A DNA stretch of 64,000 nucleotides from NCBI GenBank assembly GCA_045652745.1, contig JAZRUW010000029.1, positions 3,011-67,010 on the forward strand, read 5' to 3'. Origin of the DNA: RGIG2041 sp045652745 (GTDB taxonomy: Bacteria; Bacillota; Clostridia; UBA1381; UMGS1253). The translations under genes and the position numbers were made by a program. The notes under the pieces are model-generated. The model had not been told where the DNA came from and did not search any database. It was given only the letters and a program-made list of their open reading frames with translations. Of this stretch, positions 50,015 to 58,130 are shown in pieces (position 1 is the first letter of the stretch; each line of letters begins with the position of its first letter).

Positions 50015-52456
50015 TTATAACAATGAATTCGGATTTTTATCTATAATCAAGTTTAAAATCTGTCTGTTTTTATCCTGTTGATGCACCGTAAGCATCTCAC
50101 GTAAAACCGCATCCAGTTTATCTGCCGCTTCGCATTTAATCACAATGCGGTAGCGGAATTTGTCTTTGATTTTCGCAATGCCCGACGGCACGGGACCGAG
50201 CACCGAAATTCTGCCGCAAGCATTTTCCTCGGTGCGTGCGCGCAAAAGTTTTGCAAGCGACCCAATATGTCGACGCACCAGATTTTCGTTGGTGCCGCTG
50301 ACCAAAACGGTCACAATTTCGCAAAACGGCGGATACCACATCGCGCGGCGAAAAGCAAGCTCCTCGGCATAAAAGCCGAGATAATCGTGGTCCTTGGCAT
50401 AGACAATCGCATAATGCTCCGGCGAATACGTCTGCACAATCGCGCGGCCGCGCAAATCGCCGCGCCCCGCGCGCCCCGCCACCTGCGTAATGAGGTTAAA
50501 CGTGCGCTCGCTGCTTCTGTAATCGTCAATGTGCAGGGCGGTGTCTGCCGCCAGCACACCCACCAAAGTGACCGTATGAAAGTCGAGGCCCTTGGATACC
50601 ATCTGCGTACCCAACAAAACATCACATTTTTCTGTTTCAAATTTATCTAAAAGTTTTTGATGCGCCGCCTTGGTAGAGGTGGTGTCTGCATCCATACGCA
50701 CCACGCGGATGCCCTCAAACTCCTCACACAGCGCCTCCTCCACCTTCTGCGTACCTACGCCGAAAAAGCGAATATATTTACTTTCGCAACTCGGGCAAGT
50801 CTTGTAATTGTCTTGTGTATAGCCGCAGTAGTGGCACGTGAGTTTGTCCGTATAGCGGTGATAGGTCAGCGAAATATTGCAGTGCGGACACTGCGCCACA
50901 AATCCGCATTCACGGCAGGACACAAAGGTGGAAAACCCGCGGCGGTTTAAAAACAGAATGGTCTGCTCGCCGTGTGTGCGGTTGTATTCCATCTCCTCGC
51001 GCAAAAGCGCGGAGAACATACTGCGGTTGCCGGCCTTCAGCTCCTCGCGCATATCCACGATGTCTACACACGGAAGCTCGCCCTGATTATAGCGGCTCGG
51101 CATTTCTAAAAGGGTGTATTCCCCGTTTTTTGCTTTGTAATAACTTTCAATCAGCGGCGTTGCCGATGCATACAGCGCAACCGCGCCATGCTGAAATGCA
51201 CGAAACTTCGCAATATCGCGCGCATGGTATCGCGGTGCGGATTCCGACTTATATGCACTTTCGTGCTCCTCGTCCAAAATCACAATCCCGATATCATCGA
51301 GCGGTGCAAAAATCGCCGAACGTGCGCCGACCACCACTTGAACTTCACCTGTGCGGATGCGTTTCCACTCGTCGTAGCGCTCGCCGAGCGAAAGACCGCT
51401 GTGCAAAATTGCCACCGCATCGCCGAACCGGCGTGTAAACCTGCCCGTCATCAGCGGTGTAAGTGCAATTTCCGGCACAAGCACAATTGCGCCCCTGCCG
51501 CGTGCAATCACACGCTCAATTAAACGCATATACACTTCCGTCTTGCCCGAACCTGTCACACCGCGCAGCAAAAATTCCTGTGCACGGCCTGCATCTATGG
51601 CCTCCGACACACTTTCGTATACGTTTTTTTGTTCCGCCGTCATTTCCGGCGGAGTATCTTTTCTGCCGTCTGCCGCTTCCGTGCGGCGAATGACCTTATC
51701 AAAAAATTCGATATAGCCTTTATTTTTAAGTGCATTAACCGCATTGTAACTGGCAGACGTCATCGCCACCAAATCACACACAGCCACGCTTTCGTTGTAT
51801 TTTAATACCTGCAGCATCCGATACTGCAAAGGCGCTCTTGTTTTGAGTCCCTCTTCTACGGCGTACAGATTTTCCGTCTCCACGCAAAGCCTTGCAAAAC
51901 GGACCGTCTTTTCCTTGACACCGCTGCCCTCTGTCTGCACAAGCGTGACAATACCCTTTTCCTCCAGCGCCGTCACGACCGAGCGCACATTGGTTTCAAA
52001 GCAGGTCAAAAGATGCGTCAGTTCCAATTCTCCGCCGGAATTTAAAAGTTCTTCTGCCACGGCTTTTTGCTTACCCTTAAGTTTCGATACATCCGCATCC
52101 TTCGCCAGCCGCACCCATGTTTCCAAGCGCACGCCCGCGCCCGTAGGAATGAGCAGGTGCAACGCCTCGATATAAGTACAAAGCGTGCTTTTGCGGATAT
52201 ACTCTATCAACTCAACGCCCTTTTCGTCGAAGAGCGGCTCCGCTGAAGCCAGCGAATGGATTTCTTTGAGGTTTTTGCCCGAACTCTTTTCCTTCACGCG
52301 AAGCACAAACCCCTCGGTGAGCATATTGTTTTTCCCAAACGGCACCAAAACATGCGCACCGACGCCGATGCCCTCTACCTTAAGCGCACCGATTGTATAA
52401 TCAAAGCATTTGTCGACTTCACGCGCCGTCTTCGAAACAATAACCTCTGCTATCAT
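50015..52456 (-). CDS. priA: Primosomal replication restart helicase
   Basis: The 813-residue helicase reloads the replisome at stalled forks. An N-terminal 3'-DNA-end-binding domain is followed by the Walker A motif GVTGSGKTEVYM near residue 305, DEEHESAYKS, TLVGVLAADTALH and GRAGRG. A cysteine cluster (SCRECGFVAQCPHC and YCGYTQDNYKTCPSC) binds two zincs. It starts nine bases after the coaBC stop. Confidence 0.95.
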   Translation of the reverse strand: MIAEVIVSKTAREVDKCFDYTIGALKVEGIGVGAHVLVPFGKNNMLTEGFVLRVKEKSSGKNLKEIHSLASAEPLFDEKGVELIEYIRKSTLCTYIEALHLLIPTGAGVRLETWVRLAKDADVSKLKGKQKAVAEELLNSGGELELTHLLTCFETNVRSVVTALEEKGIVTLVQTEGSGVKEKTVRFARLCVETENLYAVEEGLKTRAPLQYRMLQVLKYNESVAVCDLVAMTSASYNAVNALKNKGYIEFFDKVIRRTEAADGRKDTPPEMTAEQKNVYESVSEAIDAGRAQEFLLRGVTGSGKTEVYMRLIERVIARGRGAIVLVPEIALTPLMTGRFTRRFGDAVAILHSGLSLGERYDEWKRIRTGEVQVVVGARSAIFAPLDDIGIVILDEEHESAYKSESAPRYHARDIAKFRAFQHGAVALYASATPLIESYYKAKNGEYTLLEMPSRYNQGELPCVDIVDMREELKAGNRSMFSALLREEMEYNRTHGEQTILFLNRRGFSTFVSCRECGFVAQCPHCNISLTYHRYTDKLTCHYCGYTQDNYKTCPSCESKYIRFFGVGTQKVEEALCEEFEGIRVVRMDADTTSTKAAHQKLLDKFETEKCDVLLGTQMVSKGLDFHTVTLVGVLAADTALHIDDYRSSERTFNLITQVAGRAGRGDLRGRAIVQTYSPEHYAIVYAKDHDYLGFYAEELAFRRAMWYPPFCEIVTVLVSGTNENLVRRHIGSLAKLLRARTEENACGRISVLGPVPSGIAKIKDKFRYRIVIKCEAADKLDAVLREMLTVHQQDKNRQILNLIIDKNPNSLL

Positions 52457-52464
52457 TGTATATT

Positions 52465-53655
52465 CTACCTTTTTTGCGCTTCATCAAGTATGATGTGTGC
52501 AAGCGCATCCTTTGTCATATTCTCCGGCGTGATTTTTTCGCCGTTTCGCTTCAAAATCGTTACGGTATTGGTATCCGTGCCAAACCCTGCACCCGGCTCG
52601 GTAAGACTGTTGGCCACAATCATATCACAATTTTTATTTTCCAGTTTCTTTTGTGCATTTAAAAGCAAATCCTGCGTTTCCATACAAAAGCCCACCAGCG
52701 TCTGGTCATCGCGCTTTTGCTTGCCGAGTGCCTGCAAAATATCCGTTGTGCGCTTTAATTTCAAAGATAAATCCGCATCGGATTTTTTCATCTTGTGCTC
52801 GCTGACGGTATCCGGCGTGTAGTCTGCCACAGCCGCCGCTTTGATGATAATATCGCAGTCCCTTGCCCGCGCGAGCACTGCATCGCACATTTCCTTAGCG
52901 CTGCGCACATGCACCGTTTCCACGCCGTCCACTTCCGGCACGGAGCAAAGTCCGCGCACCAAAATCACCTGTGCACCGCGTTGTTTTGCCGCGCGCGCGA
53001 GGCTTACGCCCATTTTACCCGAAGAGTGGTTGGTAATAAAGCGCACCGGGTCCATCGCCTCGGCAGTTGCGCCTGCCGTCACCAGCACACGCTTGCCCGT
53101 CATATCCTTACTGTGCGCAATCGCATCGACTACGGCTTCCACAATCTCTGCAGGCTCTGCCATACGGCCTACACCTGTGTCACCACATGCCAAAAAGCCC
53201 TCACCGGCATTCACAAACCTGCAGCCGCCATCCGAGAGCTTTTTCATATTCTCCACCGTTACGGGGTGGGTATACATATTCTTATTCATTGCAGGCGCAA
53301 TCAGCACCGATGCTTTTGTTGCAAGGTACGTCGTGGTCAGCATATTGTCCGCGATGCCATAAGCCATCTTGGCAAGAGTATTTGCCGTCGCCGGCGCAAC
53401 CAAAAACAAATCCGCTTTCTGCGCGAGCGAAACGTGTTCTACCTCCCAGCGCTCCGGCGTGCCAAACATATCCGACGCCACCGGATTTTGCGACATTGTA
53501 CGAAACGTCAGTTCACCGACAAAGCGCAGCGCGCTTTCGGTCATAATCACATGCACCTCGGCGCCGAGCTTTTTTAAACGGCTGACAACCTCTACCACCT
53601 TATATGCGGCAATGCCGCCGCATACACCAATGACCACACATTTGCCTTTTAACAT
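52465..53655 (-). CDS. coaBC: Bifunctional phosphopantothenoylcysteine decarboxylase / synthase
   Basis: The 396-residue protein makes 4'-phosphopantetheine for coenzyme A. The CoaC flavin decarboxylase half has VIGVCGGIAAYK, the catalytic histidine in VEHVSLAQ, PAMNKNMY and the cysteine in FLACGDTGVGRM. The CoaB half starts near LVTAGATAEAMDPVRFITNHSSGKMG. ATG 53655 follows GAGGGG. Confidence 0.95.
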   Translation of the reverse strand: MLKGKCVVIGVCGGIAAYKVVEVVSRLKKLGAEVHVIMTESALRFVGELTFRTMSQNPVASDMFGTPERWEVEHVSLAQKADLFLVAPATANTLAKMAYGIADNMLTTTYLATKASVLIAPAMNKNMYTHPVTVENMKKLSDGGCRFVNAGEGFLACGDTGVGRMAEPAEIVEAVVDAIAHSKDMTGKRVLVTAGATAEAMDPVRFITNHSSGKMGVSLARAAKQRGAQVILVRGLCSVPEVDGVETVHVRSAKEMCDAVLARARDCDIIIKAAAVADYTPDTVSEHKMKKSDADLSLKLKRTTDILQALGKQKRDDQTLVGFCMETQDLLLNAQKKLENKNCDMIVANSLTEPGAGFGTDTNTVTILKRNGEKITPENMTKDALAHIILDEAQKR

Positions 53656-53676
53656 AAAATTCCCCTCGACTTTCAA

Positions 53677-53889
53677 TTAGTCGTTGAGCACCGCGCTCAG
53701 GCTCTTAACCGCCTTTACCTTGCCGGATTCAATCTCATTGATTGCTTCTAAAATTGCTTCGTCATACTTGCCCGAAAAGGAGCCTTCCTTCTGCATGCCA
53801 AGCTGACGTGCGCGGCGCGCGGTCAACACTGCCAAAGAGTATCTTGTACCTGTCTTGTCTACGAGTTTTGAAATTGCCGGATAAATCAT
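53677..53889 (-). CDS. rpoZ: RNA polymerase omega subunit
   Basis: The 70-residue protein shows the omega core: YSLAVLTARRARQLG followed by AILEAINEIESGKV. It helps assemble RNA polymerase around beta-prime. It overlaps gmk by four bases and precedes coaBC, the conserved Firmicute order. Confidence 0.92.
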   Translation of the reverse strand: MIYPAISKLVDKTGTRYSLAVLTARRARQLGMQKEGSFSGKYDEAILEAINEIESGKVKAVKSLSAVLND

Positions 53890-54497
53890 TTTACAAACAC
53901 CTCTTCTATAAATTCAATATTTCTTTCCAAACGGCAACGCTCCGCGTCGATTACGGCGCAGATGTCATCGACCGCTGTATCCACATCGTTATTGACAACC
54001 ACGTAGTTGTACTTGTTTATGTAGTCAAACTCACTCTTGGCTCTTGCAAGACGCTCTTTGACTACCGCTTCTTCTTCCGTGCCTCTGCCGACTAGGCGGT
54101 TTTTAAGCTCCTGCATCGACGGCGGCAGTATGAAGATATATACCCCTTCGGGGTACTTGGAGCGCACGTGCATTGCACCCTGCACTTCAATTTCCAAAAT
54201 TACGTTCTTGCCCGCGGCAAGCATCTCGTCCACGTACGCTTTTGGCGTGCCGTAGTAATTTCCGCAAAATACGGCATGCTCAAGCATCTGCCCCGCATCA
54301 ATCTTTTCGCGGAAGGCCTGCTCACTTAAAAAGAAATAGTGCACGCCGTCTTCTTCGCCCGGGCGCGGCGCTCTCGAGGTCGCCGAAACGGAAAGCACCA
54401 CATCGTCGCGCTTTTGCAAAAGCGCCTTGCATACCGTGCCCTTGCCTGCACCGGACGGACCGGAGATGACCATCAAAATGCCCTTCTTATTCTTCAT
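53886..54497 (-). CDS. gmk: Guanylate kinase
   Basis: The 203-residue enzyme phosphorylates GMP to GDP. The P-loop is VISGPSGAGKGTVCKAL near residue 10, with SATSRAPRPGEEDGVHYFF as the GMP-binding region and NVILEIEVQGAM further on. ATG 54497 has GGAGG six bases before it; the ATG at 54503 directly abuts GGAGG. It overlaps remA by 11 bases. Confidence 0.95.
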   Translation of the reverse strand: MKNKKGILMVISGPSGAGKGTVCKALLQKRDDVVLSVSATSRAPRPGEEDGVHYFFLSEQAFREKIDAGQMLEHAVFCGNYYGTPKAYVDEMLAAGKNVILEIEVQGAMHVRSKYPEGVYIFILPPSMQELKNRLVGRGTEEEAVVKERLARAKSEFDYINKYNYVVVNNDVDTAVDDICAVIDAERCRLERNIEFIEEVFVK

Positions 54498-54756
54498 CTT
54501 CATCCTCCTGTCCCTGCGGCATCGCCGTATCCATACGGTTGGCCACCGTTTCCGGCAACAGCGCGGAAAGCACGATATGTCCGCTGTCCATCACCAAAAC
54601 GGCGCGCGTTCTTCTGCCGTAAGCGGCATCCACAAGCATGCCCTGCTCTCTCGCCTCCTGCACCATACGCTTTACAGGCGCAGAACCGGGGCTGACAATC
54701 GCCACCAGACGGTTGGCCGCCACAATATTACCAAAACCGATGTTAATCAGTTTCAT
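54487..54756 (-). CDS. remA: RemA-family (DUF370) DNA-binding regulator
   Basis: The 89-residue protein starts KLINIGFGNIVAANRLVAIVSPGSAPVKRMV and contains DAAYGRRTRAVLVMDSGHIVLS, the RemA/YlzA pattern. In Bacillus RemA activates matrix genes by wrapping DNA. An acidic tail (EDEDEE) follows. It stands between yicC and gmk, its standard place in Firmicutes. Confidence 0.93.
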   Translation of the reverse strand: MKLINIGFGNIVAANRLVAIVSPGSAPVKRMVQEAREQGMLVDAAYGRRTRAVLVMDSGHIVLSALLPETVANRMDTAMPQGQEDEDEE

Positions 54757-54768
54757 AGTATCGCATCC

Positions 54769-55647
54769 TTACTCTATATTTTGTACCTGCTCACGCAGTT
54801 TTTCAAGCTCCGCCTTCAAATCCACCACAATCTTGGCAATCGTGATGTCGTTCGCCTTAGAACCCGTAGTGTTGATTTCGCGGTTGATTTCCTGAATGAG
54901 GAAATCGAGCTTTCTGCCTGCCGGCTCGCCGCAGGTCAAAATGGTTTCCATCTCGTCAAAGTGACTGCGCAAGCGCACCGTTTCTTCATCTACGGCAATC
55001 TTGTCTGCATAAATGGCCGCCTCGGTTAAAATACGTGCCTCATCAATGTTGGCCGACTCTAAAACTTCCGACAATTTTGCACGCAGTTTTGCGCGATATT
55101 CTTCCACGCATTGCGGCGAACGCGCCTCGATTTCCGCCACACGCTCGAGCATAAACGCACTGCGCGCACGCAAATCCGCCAGCATTCTCTCGCCCTCGCG
55201 CTTGCGCATTTCCATAAAGTCGTTCATCGCCTGCGAAAGTGCAAATTCCACCAAAGCCCAAATGTGCTCTGCATCTTCTTCCTTGCGCTCAGTAAGGAAA
55301 ATATCCGAAAAGCGTGTCAGCGAACCGACACTGATGTCATCGCGCAGTTCAAAGGTATCTCGAAGTTCACGCAGTACGCTTAAATAGTTTTCCGCCAGCG
55401 CTGCGTCGAGCGTTACTCTCTTGTCCGCCTCGCCGTAATTTTCCATTGCCACATAGATGTCTACCTTACCGCGGTTAATAAACTGCGATGCATACACGCG
55501 CACCTTGTCTTCGAGGTAGCCGAAATAGCGCGGCACCTTGATGTTGTAGTCTGCGTAGCGGTGGTTGACGGACTTGATTTCCACCAAAATTTTCTTGTCC
55601 TCGACCACGCCCTCAAAACGGCCGTAACCGGTCATGCTTTTAATCAT
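54769..55647 (-). CDS. yicC: YicC-family endoribonuclease
   Basis: The 292-residue protein starts IKSMTGYGRFE, contains EIKSVNHRYADYNIKVPR and ends with a helical region holding EINREINTTGSKAND. These are the YicC signatures; the E. coli homologue is an endoribonuclease acting on small RNAs. ATG 55647 is chosen for the family start, with AGGAG about ten bases before it. It is the first gene of the 16-gene operon. Confidence 0.92.
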   Translation of the reverse strand: MIKSMTGYGRFEGVVEDKKILVEIKSVNHRYADYNIKVPRYFGYLEDKVRVYASQFINRGKVDIYVAMENYGEADKRVTLDAALAENYLSVLRELRDTFELRDDISVGSLTRFSDIFLTERKEEDAEHIWALVEFALSQAMNDFMEMRKREGERMLADLRARSAFMLERVAEIEARSPQCVEEYRAKLRAKLSEVLESANIDEARILTEAAIYADKIAVDEETVRLRSHFDEMETILTCGEPAGRKLDFLIQEINREINTTGSKANDITIAKIVVDLKAELEKLREQVQNIE

Positions 55648-55707
55648 AATGTTCAATCTCCTGCTCTATGGTTTTTCTGATTTTATTTACATAGTTTCAG
55701 ATAAATC

Positions 55708-55737
55708 AGTATACCACATTCTATATAGAAAAGTCAA
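55708..55737 (-). promoter_or_regulatory. Promoter of the yicC-thiN operon
   Basis: On the minus strand TTGACT (55732-55737) and TATACT (55708-55713) are 18 bases apart, about 60 bases before the yicC start. No second promoter of similar quality was noticed within the next 15 kb. Confidence 0.75.
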
Positions 55738-55743
55738 GTAGTC

Positions 55744-57300
55744 TCACTTGGCATTCCAAGCCGCAAACGCGTGGAAGATATCGCCGTAAACCGGCGTGAT
55801 TTCGCCGTCAATTCTGTCATTGACAATCACGGCATTTTGCCCGAAACCGAGCGATATCACCGGCACTTCGTCCGCAATCGCATCTGCCAGCGTTAAAAAG
55901 GCCGTATCCTTCTCGGATTGTGTCACCGCCGTCTGTGCCTGCCATAAAAGCGTATCCATGCGCGCATCGCCCTGCGAAGCAAACCGCGCACCGCTGCCCA
56001 AAAATACGCTCACGTCCAGTGCATCCCCAAGCACCGTTTCACCGAAAAACATACTGTATTCCAGGTTTTCTACGCGCAAAGTGTATGTTTCATAATCCGT
56101 TTTATCTACGGTTGCACCGATGCCGAACGCCGAAAGCTGCCTTGCAACCTCCTCCGCTGCACGCACACGTACCTCATTTTCTGCGTTGACCAAAATGGGA
56201 ATAAACAGGGTTTGTACGCCATCTTCCGTTTCTTTTTGCCAACGTCCCGATGTGGATTTTTCATAACCGGCCGCACGGAGCAGCGCCGCAGCCTGCTCGG
56301 CCTGCGCCGCCGCTTCGGTGTCCGGATTGTACACGCCGCCCGGCACCAACGGCAATACGGACGGAGTAAATCTTCCGAACAGCGCATTCGTTTTGATGCT
56401 TTCTCGATCCAAAAGCGCAGAAATCGCACCACGCACCTGCTTATCTGCCAGTGCGCCCTGTGCGTTGATGCCCAAAAACGCAAAAATACGGTTCGTGTAG
56501 ACAAACGTCGTCACATTCCCCTTCGGACTGTAGGTGCGCAGTTGTTTGCTGTCTACATGCACCGCCTCAATTTCGCGGCTTTCGAGCGCATACATTACCT
56601 TGTCCGCGCTTGGAATTTCCTTTAAAACCACCTGCTCAATTGCACCGGCTTTGCGCGTCACGCACGCATCGTTTTTCATTAAAAGGTGCACGCGCCCCGG
56701 CTTTGCCGGCGTGTAGCGGTACGCCGCCGTTCCGACGGGCACATAATCCGCCTGCACCGCCGTGCAGTCCGTGCCGCGCTGGATGACAGGAAAATCCAAC
56801 TGGGAAATAAAGCAGCTGTTCGGCTCCGTCAGCGTAATTTTCAGCACAAAATTGCTTTGCGCCGCATAGGAAGCGATACCGTAAAGATAGCCTTTTAACC
56901 GCGAAGTTTCCGCCTGTTCGATTGCCGATAAAGTGTATGAAACATCGTAAGCGGAAAACTGTTTTCCGTCGTGCCAATATACATCGTCACGCAGATGCAC
57001 CGTATACGTAAGCCCATCGGGCGAAATCTCCGTTTTAAGCGCAAGACGCGGCTCCACACCGCCGTTCGCCGTCGGCGCATACAAACCGTCATACACCAAC
57101 GACATCGCATCCGCCACCGTATCGGACTGTGTCAGTACGGGATTGAATGTGTCAAAATACGTCAGCGGCAAACTGATGACTCCCGCGCCGCCCTCTTTAT
57201 ATTCTACTGTATCTTCCGGTTTTTCCGGCGCACACCCGCATCCGCAAAGCAGACTTACGCACAAAAGTGCCGTCAAAACCATACCCAACATTTTTTTCAT
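55744..57300 (-). CDS. Oligopeptide-type ABC transporter substrate-binding lipoprotein
   Basis: The protein of about 518 residues starts with a lipoprotein signal peptide (KKMLGMVLTALLCVSLLCG then cysteines). It continues as an SBP_bac_5 domain: LTYFDTFNPVLTQ, SLVYDGLYAP, LTYTVHLRDDVYWHDGKQFSAYDV and FAFLGINAQG. Such proteins deliver peptides or other solutes to an ABC permease, but no permease or ATPase gene is near. Several adjacent cysteines leave the exact lipidated one open. ATG 57300 gives a normal signal peptide; the ATG at 57312 adds four residues. It is co-directional with pgeF, 20 bases away. Confidence 0.85.
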   Translation of the reverse strand: MKKMLGMVLTALLCVSLLCGCGCAPEKPEDTVEYKEGGAGVISLPLTYFDTFNPVLTQSDTVADAMSLVYDGLYAPTANGGVEPRLALKTEISPDGLTYTVHLRDDVYWHDGKQFSAYDVSYTLSAIEQAETSRLKGYLYGIASYAAQSNFVLKITLTEPNSCFISQLDFPVIQRGTDCTAVQADYVPVGTAAYRYTPAKPGRVHLLMKNDACVTRKAGAIEQVVLKEIPSADKVMYALESREIEAVHVDSKQLRTYSPKGNVTTFVYTNRIFAFLGINAQGALADKQVRGAISALLDRESIKTNALFGRFTPSVLPLVPGGVYNPDTEAAAQAEQAAALLRAAGYEKSTSGRWQKETEDGVQTLFIPILVNAENEVRVRAAEEVARQLSAFGIGATVDKTDYETYTLRVENLEYSMFFGETVLGDALDVSVFLGSGARFASQGDARMDTLLWQAQTAVTQSEKDTAFLTLADAIADEVPVISLGFGQNAVIVNDRIDGEITPVYGDIFHAFAAWNAK

Positions 57301-57320
57301 ACCAAACACCATTTTCTATA

Positions 57321-58121
57321 CTAATCTACCAATTCCATCATCGCACCCATAAGTCCTATCTTGCCTTTATGCGCGCGGTTGGAGAAAAATTCGTCGCTGT
57401 GACAGTAGGTACAAATATCCGCAAGCGTAATTGCCTCCTCGCGCACACCGACCGATACAAGTTGGTCGGCAATCATGCGCCAAAGGTCGATATGCACCTT
57501 CTCGCCCACCGGCTTTTGATATTTTTCATCAAACTGTGCGGCAACATCCCCATCCACCTCAAAGTGGCACTGTCCGATGGACGGGCCGATGGCCGCAATG
57601 ATATCGGCGCTGTCGCTGCCGAAGGTTTCCTGCATTTTCAAAACCGTCTTGGAAGCAATCGACATCACGGTTGAACGCCACCCCGAATGCACAAGGCCGA
57701 ACGCTTTTTTCTTGGTATCCAGCAAAAATACGGGCACACAGTCGGCGCAAAACACCACCGCCGGCACACCGACCGTATTGCAGATAAACGCGTCCGTATC
57801 CGTAATATCGCTTTCGCGCACGATGCCCTTGCCGCAATCCGCCGCGGTAATGACGCGGATGCCGTCATGATGCTCCTGCTTGGAAAGCACCAATTTATCG
57901 CGGTCTATGCCGAGTGCATCGCAGAAAATACCGTAGTTTGCATAAACATTTTCTTTGGTATCCTTGCGGTAAAAGCCCAAATTCAGCGTTGCGGTTTCAC
58001 CGTTGCTCACACCGCCGAGCCGCGTGGAAAATCCATGGCGCACCAACCCCGTCTGCGAAAAAGACGGCACGGTGTAGTACACCAACTCCCCCTTTGTATG
58101 CCTTTCAAATCCGATTTTCAT
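57321..58121 (-). CDS. pgeF: Purine nucleoside phosphorylase YfiH/LACC1 family protein
   Basis: The 266-residue protein has the zinc-binding residues of the laccase-domain family: LSKQEHHDGI, VFCADCVPVFL and GLVHSGWRSTV. Members cleave purine nucleosides by phosphorolysis or deaminate adenosine; in E. coli the protein edits peptidoglycan precursors. The N-terminal HGFSTRLGGVSNG is typical. It follows uvrC by nine bases. Confidence 0.9.
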   Translation of the reverse strand: MKIGFERHTKGELVYYTVPSFSQTGLVRHGFSTRLGGVSNGETATLNLGFYRKDTKENVYANYGIFCDALGIDRDKLVLSKQEHHDGIRVITAADCGKGIVRESDITDTDAFICNTVGVPAVVFCADCVPVFLLDTKKKAFGLVHSGWRSTVMSIASKTVLKMQETFGSDSADIIAAIGPSIGQCHFEVDGDVAAQFDEKYQKPVGEKVHIDLWRMIADQLVSVGVREEAITLADICTYCHSDEFFSNRAHKGKIGLMGAMMELVD

Positions 58122-58130
58122 GTAACTCTC

